From JAGGSN01 sp965603725 (GTDB taxonomy: Bacteria > Zixibacteria > MSB-5A5 > UBA10806 > 4484-95), in the NCBI GenBank assembly GCA_965603725.1, contig CBFDEC010000016.1, positions 1 to 63,001 on the forward strand: a stretch of DNA of 63,001 nt, given 5' to 3'. How positions within the stretch are numbered: position 1 is the first letter of the stretch; the number at the start of each line of letters is the position of its first letter. The notes beneath the pieces were generated by a model. The model made no database searches. It saw only the letters and a list, made by a program, of their open reading frames with translations, and had not been told where the DNA came from. The translations under genes and the position numbers were made by a program. Below, piece after piece: positions 32,810 to 42,139 of this stretch.

Positions 32810-33198
32810 TTGAGTTTCAAGTAAAAACATCATCCAGAAACCAGATGATTGATATTTCCCGTGAAGTGAAAAAATATATTCCTGACGGTTTCTCCGGGCT
32901 GGTGTACGTTTATGTCCCGCACACTACTGCGGCGGTTACTATCAATGAGGGCGCCGACCCCTCGGTAAAAAGCGATATATTGAACAGTCTCCAGGAACTC
33001 ATACCGCCAAATGCAGGTTATGCACATATGGAAGGAAACTCGGATTCACATATAAAAAGTAGTATCATAGGCAATTCGATAAGTGTAATTATTGAAAAAG
33101 GCGACTTGATTTTAGGCGCCTGGCAGGCTATATTCTTTTGCGAGTTTGATGGTCCCAGGAATAGAAAGGTTTTTCTAAAGTTAATTAAAAATGATTAA
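32806..33198 (+). CDS. YjbQ family (UPF0047) protein
   Basis: 130 aa, overlapping ftsY by 4 nt (ATGA). Family motifs are VYVPHTTAAVTINEGADPSV, the HMEGNSDSHIKSSIIGNS segment and GTWQ-type GAWQAIFFCEFDGPRNRKV. Members have been reported to form thiamine phosphate weakly or to be metal-binding; the physiological role is unclear. It is coupled to rlmH with an 8-nt overlap. Confidence 0.9.
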   Translation: MIEFQVKTSSRNQMIDISREVKKYIPDGFSGLVYVYVPHTTAAVTINEGADPSVKSDILNSLQELIPPNAGYAHMEGNSDSHIKSSIIGNSISVIIEKGDLILGAWQAIFFCEFDGPRNRKVFLKLIKND

Positions 33199-33664
33199 AG
33201 TTAAGCTTACAATAGTCGGTAAACTTCATGACGAATACGCCAAAGAATGGGTTGAGCATTATAAAAAACTCATTAAACAGCATTGTAAACTTGAAATTAA
33301 ATTTATCAAGGAAGAAAAGCTGGGCGAGGGTAAAAACGAGGCTGAAGTTTTACGGCGTGAAGGCGAACGCATCATCGATGCTGTAACCGCGGGCGATTAT
33401 CTTGTAATTCTCGATAGGTTCGGGAGAAGATTAAAATCCAAATATTTCGCCAGGTTCATGGATGAATATTGCTCCCGTTCTGATGTTACTCTTCATTTTG
33501 TCATCGGTGGAACGATTGGGGTATCCGACCAGATACTGAAATTCGCCGATATGAGATTATCGCTATCGGATATGACATTTGCTCATCAACTGGCAGTTGT
33601 TATTTTTATCGAGCAATTATACCGGGCTATTAGTATTATTAAGGGCTTACCATATCATAAGTAA
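33191..33664 (+). CDS. rlmH: 23S rRNA (pseudouridine1915-N3)-methyltransferase RlmH
   Basis: 157 aa, SPOUT-fold methyltransferase modifying helix 69 of 23S rRNA. Seen: N-terminal MIKVKLTIVGKLHDEYAKEWVEHYKK, the catalytic-region FVIGGTIGVSDQIL glycine loop, LSLSDMTFAHQLAVVIFIEQLYRA and the C-terminal ending KGLPYHK. It is the last gene of the operon. Confidence 0.95.
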   Translation: MIKVKLTIVGKLHDEYAKEWVEHYKKLIKQHCKLEIKFIKEEKLGEGKNEAEVLRREGERIIDAVTAGDYLVILDRFGRRLKSKYFARFMDEYCSRSDVTLHFVIGGTIGVSDQILKFADMRLSLSDMTFAHQLAVVIFIEQLYRAISIIKGLPYHK

Positions 33665-33685
33665 GCGTTTGTAAGATTTAATTGG

Positions 33686-33721
33686 AAAACCCTATAATCT
33701 AAAAGATATTTCTAAGGTTTT
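33686..33721 (+). terminator. weak terminator candidate after rlmH
   Basis: AAAACC (33686-33691) pairs with GGTTTT (33716-33721), with an inner ATC/GAT pair and a short T run after. The loop is large, so the call is weak. Confidence 0.3.
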
Positions 33722-33734
33722 TCATTTATAAATG

Positions 33735-33762
33735 TTGACATATTTTTTTACAGCGCTATATT
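33735..33762 (+). promoter_or_regulatory. promoter of the riboflavin operon
   Basis: TTGACA (33735-33740), a 16-nt spacer and TATATT (33757-33762). The expected start of transcription falls at the beginning of the riboswitch. Confidence 0.75.
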
Positions 33763-33765
33763 GTT

Positions 33766-33882
33766 CCTGTCTTCGGGGCGAGGCGGAAATCCTCGACCGG
33801 CGGTTAAAGCCCGCGAACCCGTATGGGTTGAGCCTGTGGAATTCAGGCGCCGACGGTAACAGTCCGGATGGGAGAAGACAGG
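33766..33882 (+). ncRNA. FMN riboswitch (RFN element)
   Basis: The conserved RFN signature is intact: CTTCGGGGC, GAAATCC, ACCGGCGGT, AGCCCGCGA, GCCGACGGT, AGTCCGGATGGGAGAAG. The closing P1 helix CCTGTCTTC (33766-33774) pairs with GAAGACAGG (33874-33882). The aptamer binds flavin mononucleotide. It precedes ribD with a terminator hairpin in between, so high FMN should shut the operon by transcription termination and probably also by blocking translation. Confidence 0.95.
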
Positions 33883-33908
33883 TTTTGGTGTACTAATATG
33901 CCTGTGTA

Positions 33909-33936
33909 TCCTTGTCCTGAAGACAGGGATTTTTTT
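33909..33936 (+). terminator. riboswitch expression-platform terminator
   Basis: TCCTTGTC (33909-33916) pairs with GACAGGGA (33922-33929) across CTGAA and is followed by seven T. The 3' arm region repeats GAAGACAGG, the same nine bases as the P1 closing strand. The ribD start codon follows the T tract at once, so the hairpin also hides the SD-like AGGGA. Confidence 0.82.
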
Positions 33937-35025
33937 ATGATAGATAAATCTCAAACCGAAAAGATGATGGCTCATGCTTTGAGGCTTGCCGCAAGGGGAA
34001 TAGGTTATACCTCGCCCAATCCGGTTGTCGGGTGTATTATAGCTAAGAATGACAATATAATCGCCAAGGATTATCATCATAAAGTGGGGCAGCCTCATGC
34101 TGAAGTACTGGCGTTAAAAAAGGCGGGTTCAGCGGCAAAAGGTGCGGAAATGTATGTAACGTTGGAACCTTGCTGTTGTTACGGTCGCACGCCCCCCTGT
34201 ACAAAGGCAATTATAGAAGCCGGCATTAAAAAGATCGTGATCGGAGCTTTGGACCCCAATCCAGATGTTAACGGCAAGGGAGTCAGAGAACTTCAAAAAG
34301 CAGGAATAGGAGTAATCAGCGGAGTTTTGAAAGAGCGTTGCCTGGATATCAATAAAATGTATAATAAATATATAACTACCGGCTTGCCTTTTGTGACGCT
34401 AAAATTTGCTCAGAGCCTTGATGGTCGAATCGCCTCTAAATCCGGTTCCTCGCGATGGATTTCATCTGAGAATTCTTTGAAATTTGCTCATAAACTGCGA
34501 GCCGAACATGACGCCGTGTTGATAGGATCTAACACTGCTAATTTAGACAATCCACAGTTAACTGTCAGGCGAGTTAAAGGCAATAATCCGACCAAGATAA
34601 TTCTTACAAAATCAGGGCGAATTTTAAGCAGCCTGGATTTATTATCAGATAACAGCGCCCCCATTATTATTGCTACTAGCCATAAGGGATCGTCTAATTG
34701 TAAGAGCAAATCATATGCAAATATCGAAATTATGACGCTGCCGGTTAAATCAGACGGTTTGGATTTAAAATCTCTGTTGTGTAAGCTGGCTGAAAGAGGA
34801 GTCGTTTCGTTGTTAATAGAGGGTGGGGCTGGTGTAATAACCAGTTTTTTAAAACAGAAACTGGCAGACAGAATAATTGTCATTACCGCTCCTATCATTA
34901 TTGGCAAGGGGATAAGCGGGATTGGCGATTTAGGAATCAAGGATATTAGCCAGTCGATTTCCCTGTCTAACCTTAAGCATAAAAAAATCGGCTCCGATCA
35001 TGTATATTTTGGGGATCTAAGATAA
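33937..35025 (+). CDS. ribD: bifunctional riboflavin deaminase/reductase RibD
   Basis: Start taken at MIDKSQTEK, directly after the terminator T tract; a longer in-frame start at 33868 would lie inside the riboswitch. 362 aa. The N-terminal deaminase has the zinc motifs HAEVLAL and EPCCCYGRTPPC; the C-terminal reductase has TLKFAQSLDGRIA and LLIEGGAGVITSFL. It performs the second and third steps of riboflavin synthesis from GTP. Confidence 0.95.
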   Translation: MIDKSQTEKMMAHALRLAARGIGYTSPNPVVGCIIAKNDNIIAKDYHHKVGQPHAEVLALKKAGSAAKGAEMYVTLEPCCCYGRTPPCTKAIIEAGIKKIVIGALDPNPDVNGKGVRELQKAGIGVISGVLKERCLDINKMYNKYITTGLPFVTLKFAQSLDGRIASKSGSSRWISSENSLKFAHKLRAEHDAVLIGSNTANLDNPQLTVRRVKGNNPTKIILTKSGRILSSLDLLSDNSAPIIIATSHKGSSNCKSKSYANIEIMTLPVKSDGLDLKSLLCKLAERGVVSLLIEGGAGVITSFLKQKLADRIIVITAPIIIGKGISGIGDLGIKDISQSISLSNLKHKKIGSDHVYFGDLR

Positions 35026-35664
35026 ATGTTTACCGGCATTGTTAAAGAAATAGGCGCTATAAAAGCTGTTCAGAAAAAGGGCGACGGAAAATTGATCCAG
35101 GTTGAGGCGCCAAAATCTGCTTTATCATTAGAAAAAGGGGGAAGCATCAGTATCAATGGCGCTTGTCAGAGCGTAATAAGTTTAGGTCGAGACTGGTTTG
35201 AAGTCCAGGCAACTTCCGAAACAGTCTCCCGGACTAATTTCCGGCTGCTGCAGCCAGGCGATAGAGTCAACCTTGAGCTGCCCCTAACCATGAAAGCTCC
35301 GCTTGGTGGCCATATAGTATCCGGGCATATCGATGATACCGGTAAAATCAGCAGTATAAAGCCCGGCGGCGACAGCGCTATTATGAAGGTGGCTTATAAG
35401 CCCGAGTATAATAAATACCTGGTTGAAAAAGGCTCTATTGCTGTTGACGGGATCAGCCTGACCGTGTTTGAAATAAGTTCTGATACATTTTCAATGTCAT
35501 TGATACCTGAAACCATTGAGCAAACTAACTTAAAGCTTCGCCTGGTTGGCGATGCAGTCAATCTGGAATTTGATTTGATCGGAAAATATATTGAAAAATT
35601 AATGAATCAAGGTAAAGGGGAGCTTACCATGGATTATTTAATCAAACACGGATTTAAGAGGTAG
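35026..35664 (+). CDS. ribE: riboflavin synthase alpha chain
   Basis: 212 aa with two lumazine-binding repeats, each beginning in the MFTGIVKEIG style (1-95 and 96-195). Motifs are SINGACQSV, QATSETVSRTNF, LGGHIVSGHIDDTG and VDGISLTVFE. It dismutates two 6,7-dimethyl-8-ribityllumazine molecules to riboflavin. The start immediately follows the ribD stop codon. Confidence 0.96.
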   Translation: MFTGIVKEIGAIKAVQKKGDGKLIQVEAPKSALSLEKGGSISINGACQSVISLGRDWFEVQATSETVSRTNFRLLQPGDRVNLELPLTMKAPLGGHIVSGHIDDTGKISSIKPGGDSAIMKVAYKPEYNKYLVEKGSIAVDGISLTVFEISSDTFSMSLIPETIEQTNLKLRLVGDAVNLEFDLIGKYIEKLMNQGKGELTMDYLIKHGFKR

Positions 35665-35668
35665 ATAG

Positions 35669-36910
35669 ATGGACGATTTTAATACGATTCCGGAGGCAAT
35701 AGAGGATATAAAGGAAGGCAAGATCGTCATAGTTTGCGATGATGAAGATCGTGAAAACGAAGGCGACATGATTATGGCGGCCGAAAAAGTGACGCCGGAA
35801 GCCGTTAATTTCATCAGCAAATATGCCCGGGGCCTGATGTGTGTACCTCTGACCGATGAGTGGCTGGAGAAACTGCAGTTAAATCAGATGGTAAATGAAA
35901 ATACTGCGAAGATGGGCACCCGGTTTACCGTTTCGGTTGATTATCTTAAAGGAACCACAACCGGCATCTCAGCTTTTGACAGAGCGGCAACAATAAAAGC
36001 CCTGTCAGATTATAATACTGAGCCCAAGGATTTAGGACGTCCCGGTCATATTTTCCCGCTGCAGTCACGGGAAGGGGGAGTGCTTGTCCGGGCGGGACAT
36101 ACCGAGGCAACAGTCGATCTTTGCCGGTTAGCCGGTTTAAAGCCATGCGGCATGTTGTGCGAAATCCTCGATGACGACGGCAGTATGGCCAGAGTGCCAA
36201 GACTTATGGAGTTGGCTGAACAATTCAATATGAAGATAATCACTGTTAAAGACCTGATTGAATACCGAAGGCATCACGAAAAATTGGTGAAACGGGTCGA
36301 AACGGTAGATTTGCCCACTAAGTTTGGCCATTTTAACCTGCACCTTTATAAAAGCTCCATCGATGATCATCATCACTTGGCGATTGAGAAGGGTAATGTC
36401 AACGGCAAAAAAGATGTGCTTGTAAGAGTGCATTCCTCATGTTTGACCGGTGATATTTTAGGTTCCTGCAGATGCGATTGCGGCGAACAACTGGCTGAAT
36501 CATTGAGAATGATTGAAAAAGAGGGTCAGGGAGTCGTCCTGTATATGCGTCAGGAGGGACGGGGCATTGGTCTGGCAAACAAGATAAAGGCATATAAATT
36601 GCAGGATAATGGCAAAGATACCGTTGAGGCAAATCTTGAGCTGGGATTTGCCGCTGATCTGCGCGACTATGGCATTGGCGCACAGATACTGGTTGATCTT
36701 GGTCTATCAAGCATCAGGCTGATAACCAATAATCCCAAGAAAGTTGTGGGTATTAATGGCTATGGCTTAAACGTGATCGAAAGAGTGCCAATGAATATTC
36801 TTCCCAATAAACATAACCTCCGTTATCTTGAAACAAAGCGTGATAAATTAGGTCATCTTATAGATAGCGGTGAAAAAAGTTCAGTAAAATCAGTTAATGA
36901 AAGGAAATAA
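35669..36910 (+). CDS. ribBA: bifunctional DHBP synthase / GTP cyclohydrolase II
   Basis: 413 aa. The N-terminal half makes 3,4-dihydroxy-2-butanone-4-phosphate (DDEDRENEGDMIMAAE, RAGHTEATVDLCRLAG). The C-terminal half opens GTP (zinc cysteines in CLTGDILGSCRCDCGEQL, active-site RQEGRGIGL, TNNPKKV). Both precursor branches of riboflavin synthesis are thus supplied by one gene, standard in this operon order. Confidence 0.96.
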   Translation: MDDFNTIPEAIEDIKEGKIVIVCDDEDRENEGDMIMAAEKVTPEAVNFISKYARGLMCVPLTDEWLEKLQLNQMVNENTAKMGTRFTVSVDYLKGTTTGISAFDRAATIKALSDYNTEPKDLGRPGHIFPLQSREGGVLVRAGHTEATVDLCRLAGLKPCGMLCEILDDDGSMARVPRLMELAEQFNMKIITVKDLIEYRRHHEKLVKRVETVDLPTKFGHFNLHLYKSSIDDHHHLAIEKGNVNGKKDVLVRVHSSCLTGDILGSCRCDCGEQLAESLRMIEKEGQGVVLYMRQEGRGIGLANKIKAYKLQDNGKDTVEANLELGFAADLRDYGIGAQILVDLGLSSIRLITNNPKKVVGINGYGLNVIERVPMNILPNKHNLRYLETKRDKLGHLIDSGEKSSVKSVNERK

Positions 36911-36911
36911 T

Positions 36912-37370
36912 ATGGATTATTCAGGTAACTTGAATGCCTCGGGAATCAAGATCGCTATAGTTGTTTCCCGTTTCAATGAGTTTTTCTCGGAGAAGCTTTT
37001 GGATGGCGCCCTTGATTGTGTAAAACGTCATGGCGGCTCGGAAGATGATATTTCAATCGTACGGGTGCCTGGTTCTTTTGAGATTCCCTATGCGGCATCG
37101 CGTCTGGCAAAACAAAAAAAATACGATTCGATTATTTGTCTCGGAGTTGTTATTCGCGGACAAACTCCCCATTATGAGTATATCAACAACGAGGTCGCCA
37201 AGGGAATTGCCAAGATTTCTCTGGACAACGATTCGCCTGTTATTTTCGGCCTGGTTACAGCCGATACATTAGAACAGGCGATTGAACGATGCGGTTCAAA
37301 ATCAGGCAATAAAGGATTTGCTGCGGCAATGACGGCAATCGAAATGGTTAATCTTTTCAAAGAGATTTAA
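36912..37370 (+). CDS. ribH: 6,7-dimethyl-8-ribityllumazine synthase
   Basis: 152 aa from the ATG at 36912, which has AAAGGA 6 nt upstream; the in-frame ATG at 36897 has none. Motifs are VVSRFNEFFSEKLLDGA, VPGSFEIPYAAS, CLGVVIRGQTPHYEYINNEVAKGI and the C-terminal GNKGFAAAMTAIEM. It joins the pyrimidine and butanone phosphate and usually forms a 60-mer shell. Confidence 0.96.
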   Translation: MDYSGNLNASGIKIAIVVSRFNEFFSEKLLDGALDCVKRHGGSEDDISIVRVPGSFEIPYAASRLAKQKKYDSIICLGVVIRGQTPHYEYINNEVAKGIAKISLDNDSPVIFGLVTADTLEQAIERCGSKSGNKGFAAAMTAIEMVNLFKEI

Positions 37371-37373
37371 TTT

Positions 37374-37793
37374 ATGAGCCAGCGGCATAAGGCAAGGTGC
37401 GTAATACTGGAGCTTCTATATTCTATCGAGGTAGGCAGCGATCATAATGTTGATGCAAACCTTGATTACTGCGCCTCGCTGCATAATTTGAGCGATGACG
37501 GCTTTGCTTTTGCCCGTAAGTTATTTGGCGTTGTTAAAGACAATCTTGATGAAATAAATATAATCCTTAACAAGCATATTCAAAATTGGGATATCGACCG
37601 GCTGGCAATAGTAGATAAAAATATTTTAAGGCTGGGTGTTGCTGAAATAATGCTTTTCCCGGAAACTCCGGTAAAAGTAGCGATTGACGAGGCTATCGAA
37701 CTGGCTAAGCTGTACGGATCGGCCGACTCGGGTCGGTTCGTCAACGGCGTTCTCGATGCTGTCTACAATGATGAATTGCAGTCTAAGGGTTGA
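37374..37793 (+). CDS. nusB: transcription antitermination factor NusB
   Basis: 139 aa, the usual NusB size. The N-terminal KARCVILELLYSIEV, central VDKNILRLGVAEIMLFPETPVKVAIDEAIELAKLYGS and SGRFVNGVLDAV are the family signature. With NusE it binds boxA RNA and helps rRNA transcription. It is co-transcribed after ribH, an arrangement widespread in bacteria. Confidence 0.95.
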   Translation: MSQRHKARCVILELLYSIEVGSDHNVDANLDYCASLHNLSDDGFAFARKLFGVVKDNLDEINIILNKHIQNWDIDRLAIVDKNILRLGVAEIMLFPETPVKVAIDEAIELAKLYGSADSGRFVNGVLDAVYNDELQSKG

Positions 37794-37852
37794 CTTGGTC
37801 CGAATATTTTGTAAATTATGTTTTTATTAATACTCGGATTGAGGACTGATTT

Positions 37853-38596
37853 TTGGTTATGGAAAACAGATTAAAAGAAGAGATCGAATTTTTTGATGAT
37901 ACGGCCGCTTATGAGGAATTAATGGCTCGGCCCTATACCCGTTATATTAAAAATAATATTGACGCTTACATTTCGAAGATTGAACTTAAGGATGCGGTTA
38001 TTCTTGAACTGGGCTGTGGGGTGTCCGAACATGCTCACCGTTTTAAGGATAACAACCTGATGGTATTGACTGATATTACGAGCTCGCTTTTAAAATTAAA
38101 TGATCCAGTATGCGCCAGGGCTGTCGCTGACGCCCAGGTATTGCCTTTTAAGGAAGATTCCTGCGATTTTGTGATTTTTCTCGGTATATTGCACCATCTG
38201 ACTGATCAATATGCCTCTTTGACTGAAGCCGCAAGGATATTAAAACTAGGCGGTCGGATATTCATTCAGGAACCGCATCGAATGAGTCTCAACTTCTTTT
38301 ATTATTATGGACGTCGTTTTTTTATGAAACTGGTAGGGGTTGAAAATGTAAAAAAAATGATTGGCTGTTATTCGCCCGATGAGTGGCAGCTTGATATTAA
38401 AGCTTTGAAGAAGGCGTTTAAAAAAGGCTACGATCTGAAAAAATGGACTATTCTAACATTTCGTTTGCCGCCATTTAGATTCTTTAAAAACAGCGGCCTT
38501 GACGTTAGGCTGTCCAGGGTGTTTGATAAATTGCCGATATTTAAATATTTTGGCACCACGATTTTTTATGAAGTTATAAAGAAGGACAATCGATGA
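37853..38596 (+). CDS. class I SAM-dependent methyltransferase, substrate unknown
   Basis: 247 aa. The SAM-binding motif I VILELGCGVSEHAHRF (residues about 46-61) and the acidic LTDITSSL after it fit the Methyltransf_11 family. A later HH-type LHHLT segment and FIQEPHRMS support it. TTG at 37853 has GAGGA 7 nt upstream; ATG at 37859 is an alternative. It overlaps the next gene by 4 nt and heads the glycan cluster, so a lipid or glycan carrier is a possible substrate (inference). Confidence 0.82.
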   Translation: MVMENRLKEEIEFFDDTAAYEELMARPYTRYIKNNIDAYISKIELKDAVILELGCGVSEHAHRFKDNNLMVLTDITSSLLKLNDPVCARAVADAQVLPFKEDSCDFVIFLGILHHLTDQYASLTEAARILKLGGRIFIQEPHRMSLNFFYYYGRRFFMKLVGVENVKKMIGCYSPDEWQLDIKALKKAFKKGYDLKKWTILTFRLPPFRFFKNSGLDVRLSRVFDKLPIFKYFGTTIFYEVIKKDNR

Positions 38597-41022
38597 AGCT
38601 GTATAAGGATAAGATAATAATGCCGTTTGGACTGGCGGCGGGACTATTCAGTTTAATAATCTACTTTATCACCAAGGCGCCGACCTTATCGTTCTGGGAT
38701 TGCGGAGAATTTATCGCCTGTTCAAAAATCCTGGGTATATCTCATCCGCCGGGGTATCCGTTATATACACTCATAGGTAAATTTTTTATAATGCTGCCAT
38801 TGCCTTATAATGATGCCATTAAGGTAAACTTAGTGAGCGTTATCTCCTCGGCGGCGGCTGTTTATGCCGCTTACTGGCTGATTGTCCGGCTTGTGGCAGG
38901 TTTCGAAAATGAGATCACAGATATATGGAAAAAACTTGCCCTGGCAGTCGGTGGCTTTGCGGGAAGCATGGTTATGGCTTTTTCCTCGACGTTCTGGGAC
39001 AACGCTATCGAAGCTGAATGCTACGGTCTGGCGATGATGTTAATGTTGACATTATGCTATCTGCTTCTTATGTGGTCATGCAGAATCGGCAAGCCAGGAG
39101 CAGGTAGACTGCTTGTTGCCATAAGCTATTTAGCTTTTTTGTCAATCGGAATTCATCTCACGACATTTGTTATAATGCCTATTTTTGTGCTGTATATGGC
39201 TGTTAAAGACCGATCTTTGATGAAAGACTGGCGGTTCTGGCTTGTTTGGATTATTCTATTAATGATTACCAGTGAGCTGGATATATTTCTTTACGGTATG
39301 GCAATAGTATTTATCATATCGGCTATCTTGTTGATCACATCCAGACGTAGTTCATATATGCTGAAATGGATTTTTGCTCTAACGGCTGCCGCCATAATCG
39401 GCTACTCGACGCATCTGTATCTTCCCATGAGGGCTGTCCATAAGCCGGCCATTAACGAAAACAATCCAGATAACTGGGATAGGTTTAAATCACTGCTGGA
39501 AAGGAAACAGTACGGTGAGGAGTCTATGATAACCCGAATGTTCAGCCGTCGCGGTACCTGGGCAAACCAGTTCGGTTCTCATCCGCATATGGGATTCTGG
39601 GGATATTTTCAGATACAGTATTCAGAAAAATGGGCGGCTTTTTTATTTTTTGCCGTCGGTCTCTGGGGGATTTATGAGGCTATCCGGCGCGAGAAAATCA
39701 ACGGCTTATGGCTGTTAGCTTTGTTTCTTGCCTCATCAATAGGCTTAATACTCTATTTGAATTTTTCAGATGGGACCCGTGGCGCAATTCTTGAGGTCCG
39801 AAACAGGGATTATTTCTTCACTCCCGGTTTTGTATTTTTTGGAGTATTAATTGGAGTAGGTATTTCCGGTATTTTATCTGATCTTGCCGGCTGGATTAAA
39901 AACAGGCCGGAACGCAAATATCTTCTGGTAGCGGCGATGGTAATAGCTATATTAATGCCGTTTCATACATTAAAAGCTAATTATTTTACGCATGACCGTT
40001 CACGGAATTATATCCCCTGGGATTATGCATATAATATCCTCAATTCAGTCGACGGGAACGGCATAGTCTTTACAAACGGCGATAATGATACTTTCCCATT
40101 ATGGTGTCTTCAGGAAGTGGATGGCATTCGCTCAGATGTCAAAGTTGTAAACTTAAGCCTTTTGAACACATCGTGGTATATTCATCAATTACAGGAACAA
40201 ATGAATGTGCCTATAAACCTCACCTATGATCAGATCGAGCGTTTAAGACCGATGTGGGATCCTGTTAAGGAAAGAGTCTGGAAAGTCCAGGACGAGATGG
40301 TCAGGCATATCATTACCGCCAACAAATGGAAGATACCAATCTTTTTTGCTGTTACCGTTTCTCAGGGGAATAAGCTCGGATTGGATGACAACATGATTAT
40401 GCAGGGTATGGCCTACAGGATGGTTCCGGACAAGGGTAAAAATCGAGTTGACCCCGAAAAGATGTGGAATACTTATATGGAAGAATTTAGATATAATGGT
40501 CTTGATGATCCGACTGTATTTAAAAATGAAAATGACAACAGGCTGGTAGCTAATTATGTTTCAGGCTTTTTACAGTTGGCCGATACTTTAAGAAAACTCG
40601 GTGATTACGACAAATCGATTGGGATTGTTCAAAAGTCTATTGATATATTCCCGAATGAATGGCGTCATCGGGCATATTTGTCCGGACTCTTTGCCGAGGC
40701 TGGCCAGATTGACAAAATTGACGATGTTATTGAAGGAATGGCTCCATCGGAAATTGCCAGGATATATTTAAGCGCCGCCCAGGAATTCCTGATGGATGAA
40801 AAGTGGGAGGACGGCGGCAGCCTTTTGAGAAAAGCGCTTCAATATGAACCCAGATCTATGACGGCTTTTAATAATCTAATGGTGGTTGAAAACCGACTTG
40901 GCAATTATGAGGCGATTGACAGCCTGGCACAAGGGTGGCGGAACCTTCACAGCGACGACCCGTCAGCGCTGGCTAACCTGGACAACCTTTTAAGAGTCAT
41001 AGAAGGTCAACGGCAGGAATAA
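38593..41022 (+). CDS. DUF2723 multi-span membrane protein with TPR tail
   Basis: 809 aa. The N-terminal half has the DUF2723 signature TLSFWDCGEFIACSKILGISHPPGYPLYTLIGKFF followed by about 10-12 membrane spans; this family resembles protein O-mannosyltransferases and PMT-like glycosyltransferases, with the Asp-Glu after WDCGEF as candidate catalytic. The C-terminal quarter is soluble with TPR-like helices (GDYDKSIGIVQKSIDIFPNEW). It may transfer a sugar from a polyprenyl phosphate to a protein or glycan outside the inner membrane; this is inference from fold and neighbours. Confidence 0.8.
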   Translation: MKLYKDKIIMPFGLAAGLFSLIIYFITKAPTLSFWDCGEFIACSKILGISHPPGYPLYTLIGKFFIMLPLPYNDAIKVNLVSVISSAAAVYAAYWLIVRLVAGFENEITDIWKKLALAVGGFAGSMVMAFSSTFWDNAIEAECYGLAMMLMLTLCYLLLMWSCRIGKPGAGRLLVAISYLAFLSIGIHLTTFVIMPIFVLYMAVKDRSLMKDWRFWLVWIILLMITSELDIFLYGMAIVFIISAILLITSRRSSYMLKWIFALTAAAIIGYSTHLYLPMRAVHKPAINENNPDNWDRFKSLLERKQYGEESMITRMFSRRGTWANQFGSHPHMGFWGYFQIQYSEKWAAFLFFAVGLWGIYEAIRREKINGLWLLALFLASSIGLILYLNFSDGTRGAILEVRNRDYFFTPGFVFFGVLIGVGISGILSDLAGWIKNRPERKYLLVAAMVIAILMPFHTLKANYFTHDRSRNYIPWDYAYNILNSVDGNGIVFTNGDNDTFPLWCLQEVDGIRSDVKVVNLSLLNTSWYIHQLQEQMNVPINLTYDQIERLRPMWDPVKERVWKVQDEMVRHIITANKWKIPIFFAVTVSQGNKLGLDDNMIMQGMAYRMVPDKGKNRVDPEKMWNTYMEEFRYNGLDDPTVFKNENDNRLVANYVSGFLQLADTLRKLGDYDKSIGIVQKSIDIFPNEWRHRAYLSGLFAEAGQIDKIDDVIEGMAPSEIARIYLSAAQEFLMDEKWEDGGSLLRKALQYEPRSMTAFNNLMVVENRLGNYEAIDSLAQGWRNLHSDDPSALANLDNLLRVIEGQRQE

Positions 41023-41023
41023 G

Positions 41024-42139
41024 ATGGCTCGGATTCTTGCTGTCAACTGGCAGGATTTAAAACATCCTGCCTCGGGCGGGGCTGAAGTCCATCTCGAAGA
41101 GATATTAAAGCGACTGGCTAAAAGAGGACATGAAGTTGACTTGCTGTGCTGTAACTTCCCCGATGGTAATAAGGAAGAGACGATTGAAGGCGTCAATATT
41201 ATCAGGCGAGGTTCGAGGCCATATTTTAACTGGGTTGTTCCCTTTGCTATAAAAGATCTTATTAAAAAGAACAAGTATGACATCCTGTTTGAGGATATTA
41301 ACAAGATACCGTTTTACACCCCGCTTTATATTAAACTGCCCTTGCTGGTGATAGTTCCTCACCTTTTCTCTGATTCGATTTTCAAAGAAATAAATATTCT
41401 TCTGGGAACATATATTTATTTGTTCGAAAAGCCATTTTCGCTGGTGTACAGGAAAAAACACGTGATGGTTATTTCTGAATCAACTGCGGATGAAATTACT
41501 GCCCGAGGTATTGTTCAAAGCCAGGTTCACGTAGTGAAATGTGGAATCGATCACGACATCTACAATATTGATCCGGGCACATTGAAATTTGAGCGACCGA
41601 CAATACTTTATGTAGGGCGTCTTAAAAAATATAAATCAATTGAAACAGCCATCGACGCTATGCCCGATATTATTCGCCAGGTTCCTGAGGTGAAATTGGT
41701 GATCGTGGGCACAGGCGATCATCTGCCGATTTTACAACAGCGGGTTAAAAAACTGCATCTTACTGAGAATGTCAGTTTTACGGGTTTTATTCCTCAAAAA
41801 GAAAAAGTTGAATATCTCAGACGGTCGCATTTATCAATCTATTCATCATTGAAGGAAGGATGGGGTTTAACGAATATTGAGGCAAATGCCTGTGGAACGC
41901 CGGTCCTTGCCTCGAGGGTACCGGGTCTTCGTGATTCAGTCGATGAGGGGAAATCGGGCCTTTTGTATGAATATGGAAACGTTAACGAATTTGCTGAAAA
42001 AGTAATAAAAATATTATCTGATAAAAAATTCAGGTCTGATCTTAAACGTGGGGCGTTAAATCATGCGTCGAATTTTTCATGGGATAAAACCGCTGAACAA
42101 ACTGAAAAACTTATGGAGATTGTTCTATCGGGAAAATGA
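41024..42139 (+). CDS. glycosyltransferase family 4 (GT-B)
   Basis: 371 aa. The N-terminal acceptor domain has NWQDLKHPASGGAEVHLEEILKRLAKRGHEV; the C-terminal nucleotide-sugar domain has ILYVGRLKKYKSIETAIDAM, VSFTGFIPQKEKVEYLRRSHLSIYSSLKEGWGLTNIEANACGTPVLAS, the classic GT4 EGWGLTNIEA retaining-glycosyltransferase motif. Cytoplasmic, membrane-associated. It starts 2 nt after the DUF2723 gene and overlaps the next gene by 4 nt, so it belongs to the same glycan assembly unit. Confidence 0.9.
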   Translation: MARILAVNWQDLKHPASGGAEVHLEEILKRLAKRGHEVDLLCCNFPDGNKEETIEGVNIIRRGSRPYFNWVVPFAIKDLIKKNKYDILFEDINKIPFYTPLYIKLPLLVIVPHLFSDSIFKEINILLGTYIYLFEKPFSLVYRKKHVMVISESTADEITARGIVQSQVHVVKCGIDHDIYNIDPGTLKFERPTILYVGRLKKYKSIETAIDAMPDIIRQVPEVKLVIVGTGDHLPILQQRVKKLHLTENVSFTGFIPQKEKVEYLRRSHLSIYSSLKEGWGLTNIEANACGTPVLASRVPGLRDSVDEGKSGLLYEYGNVNEFAEKVIKILSDKKFRSDLKRGALNHASNFSWDKTAEQTEKLMEIVLSGK

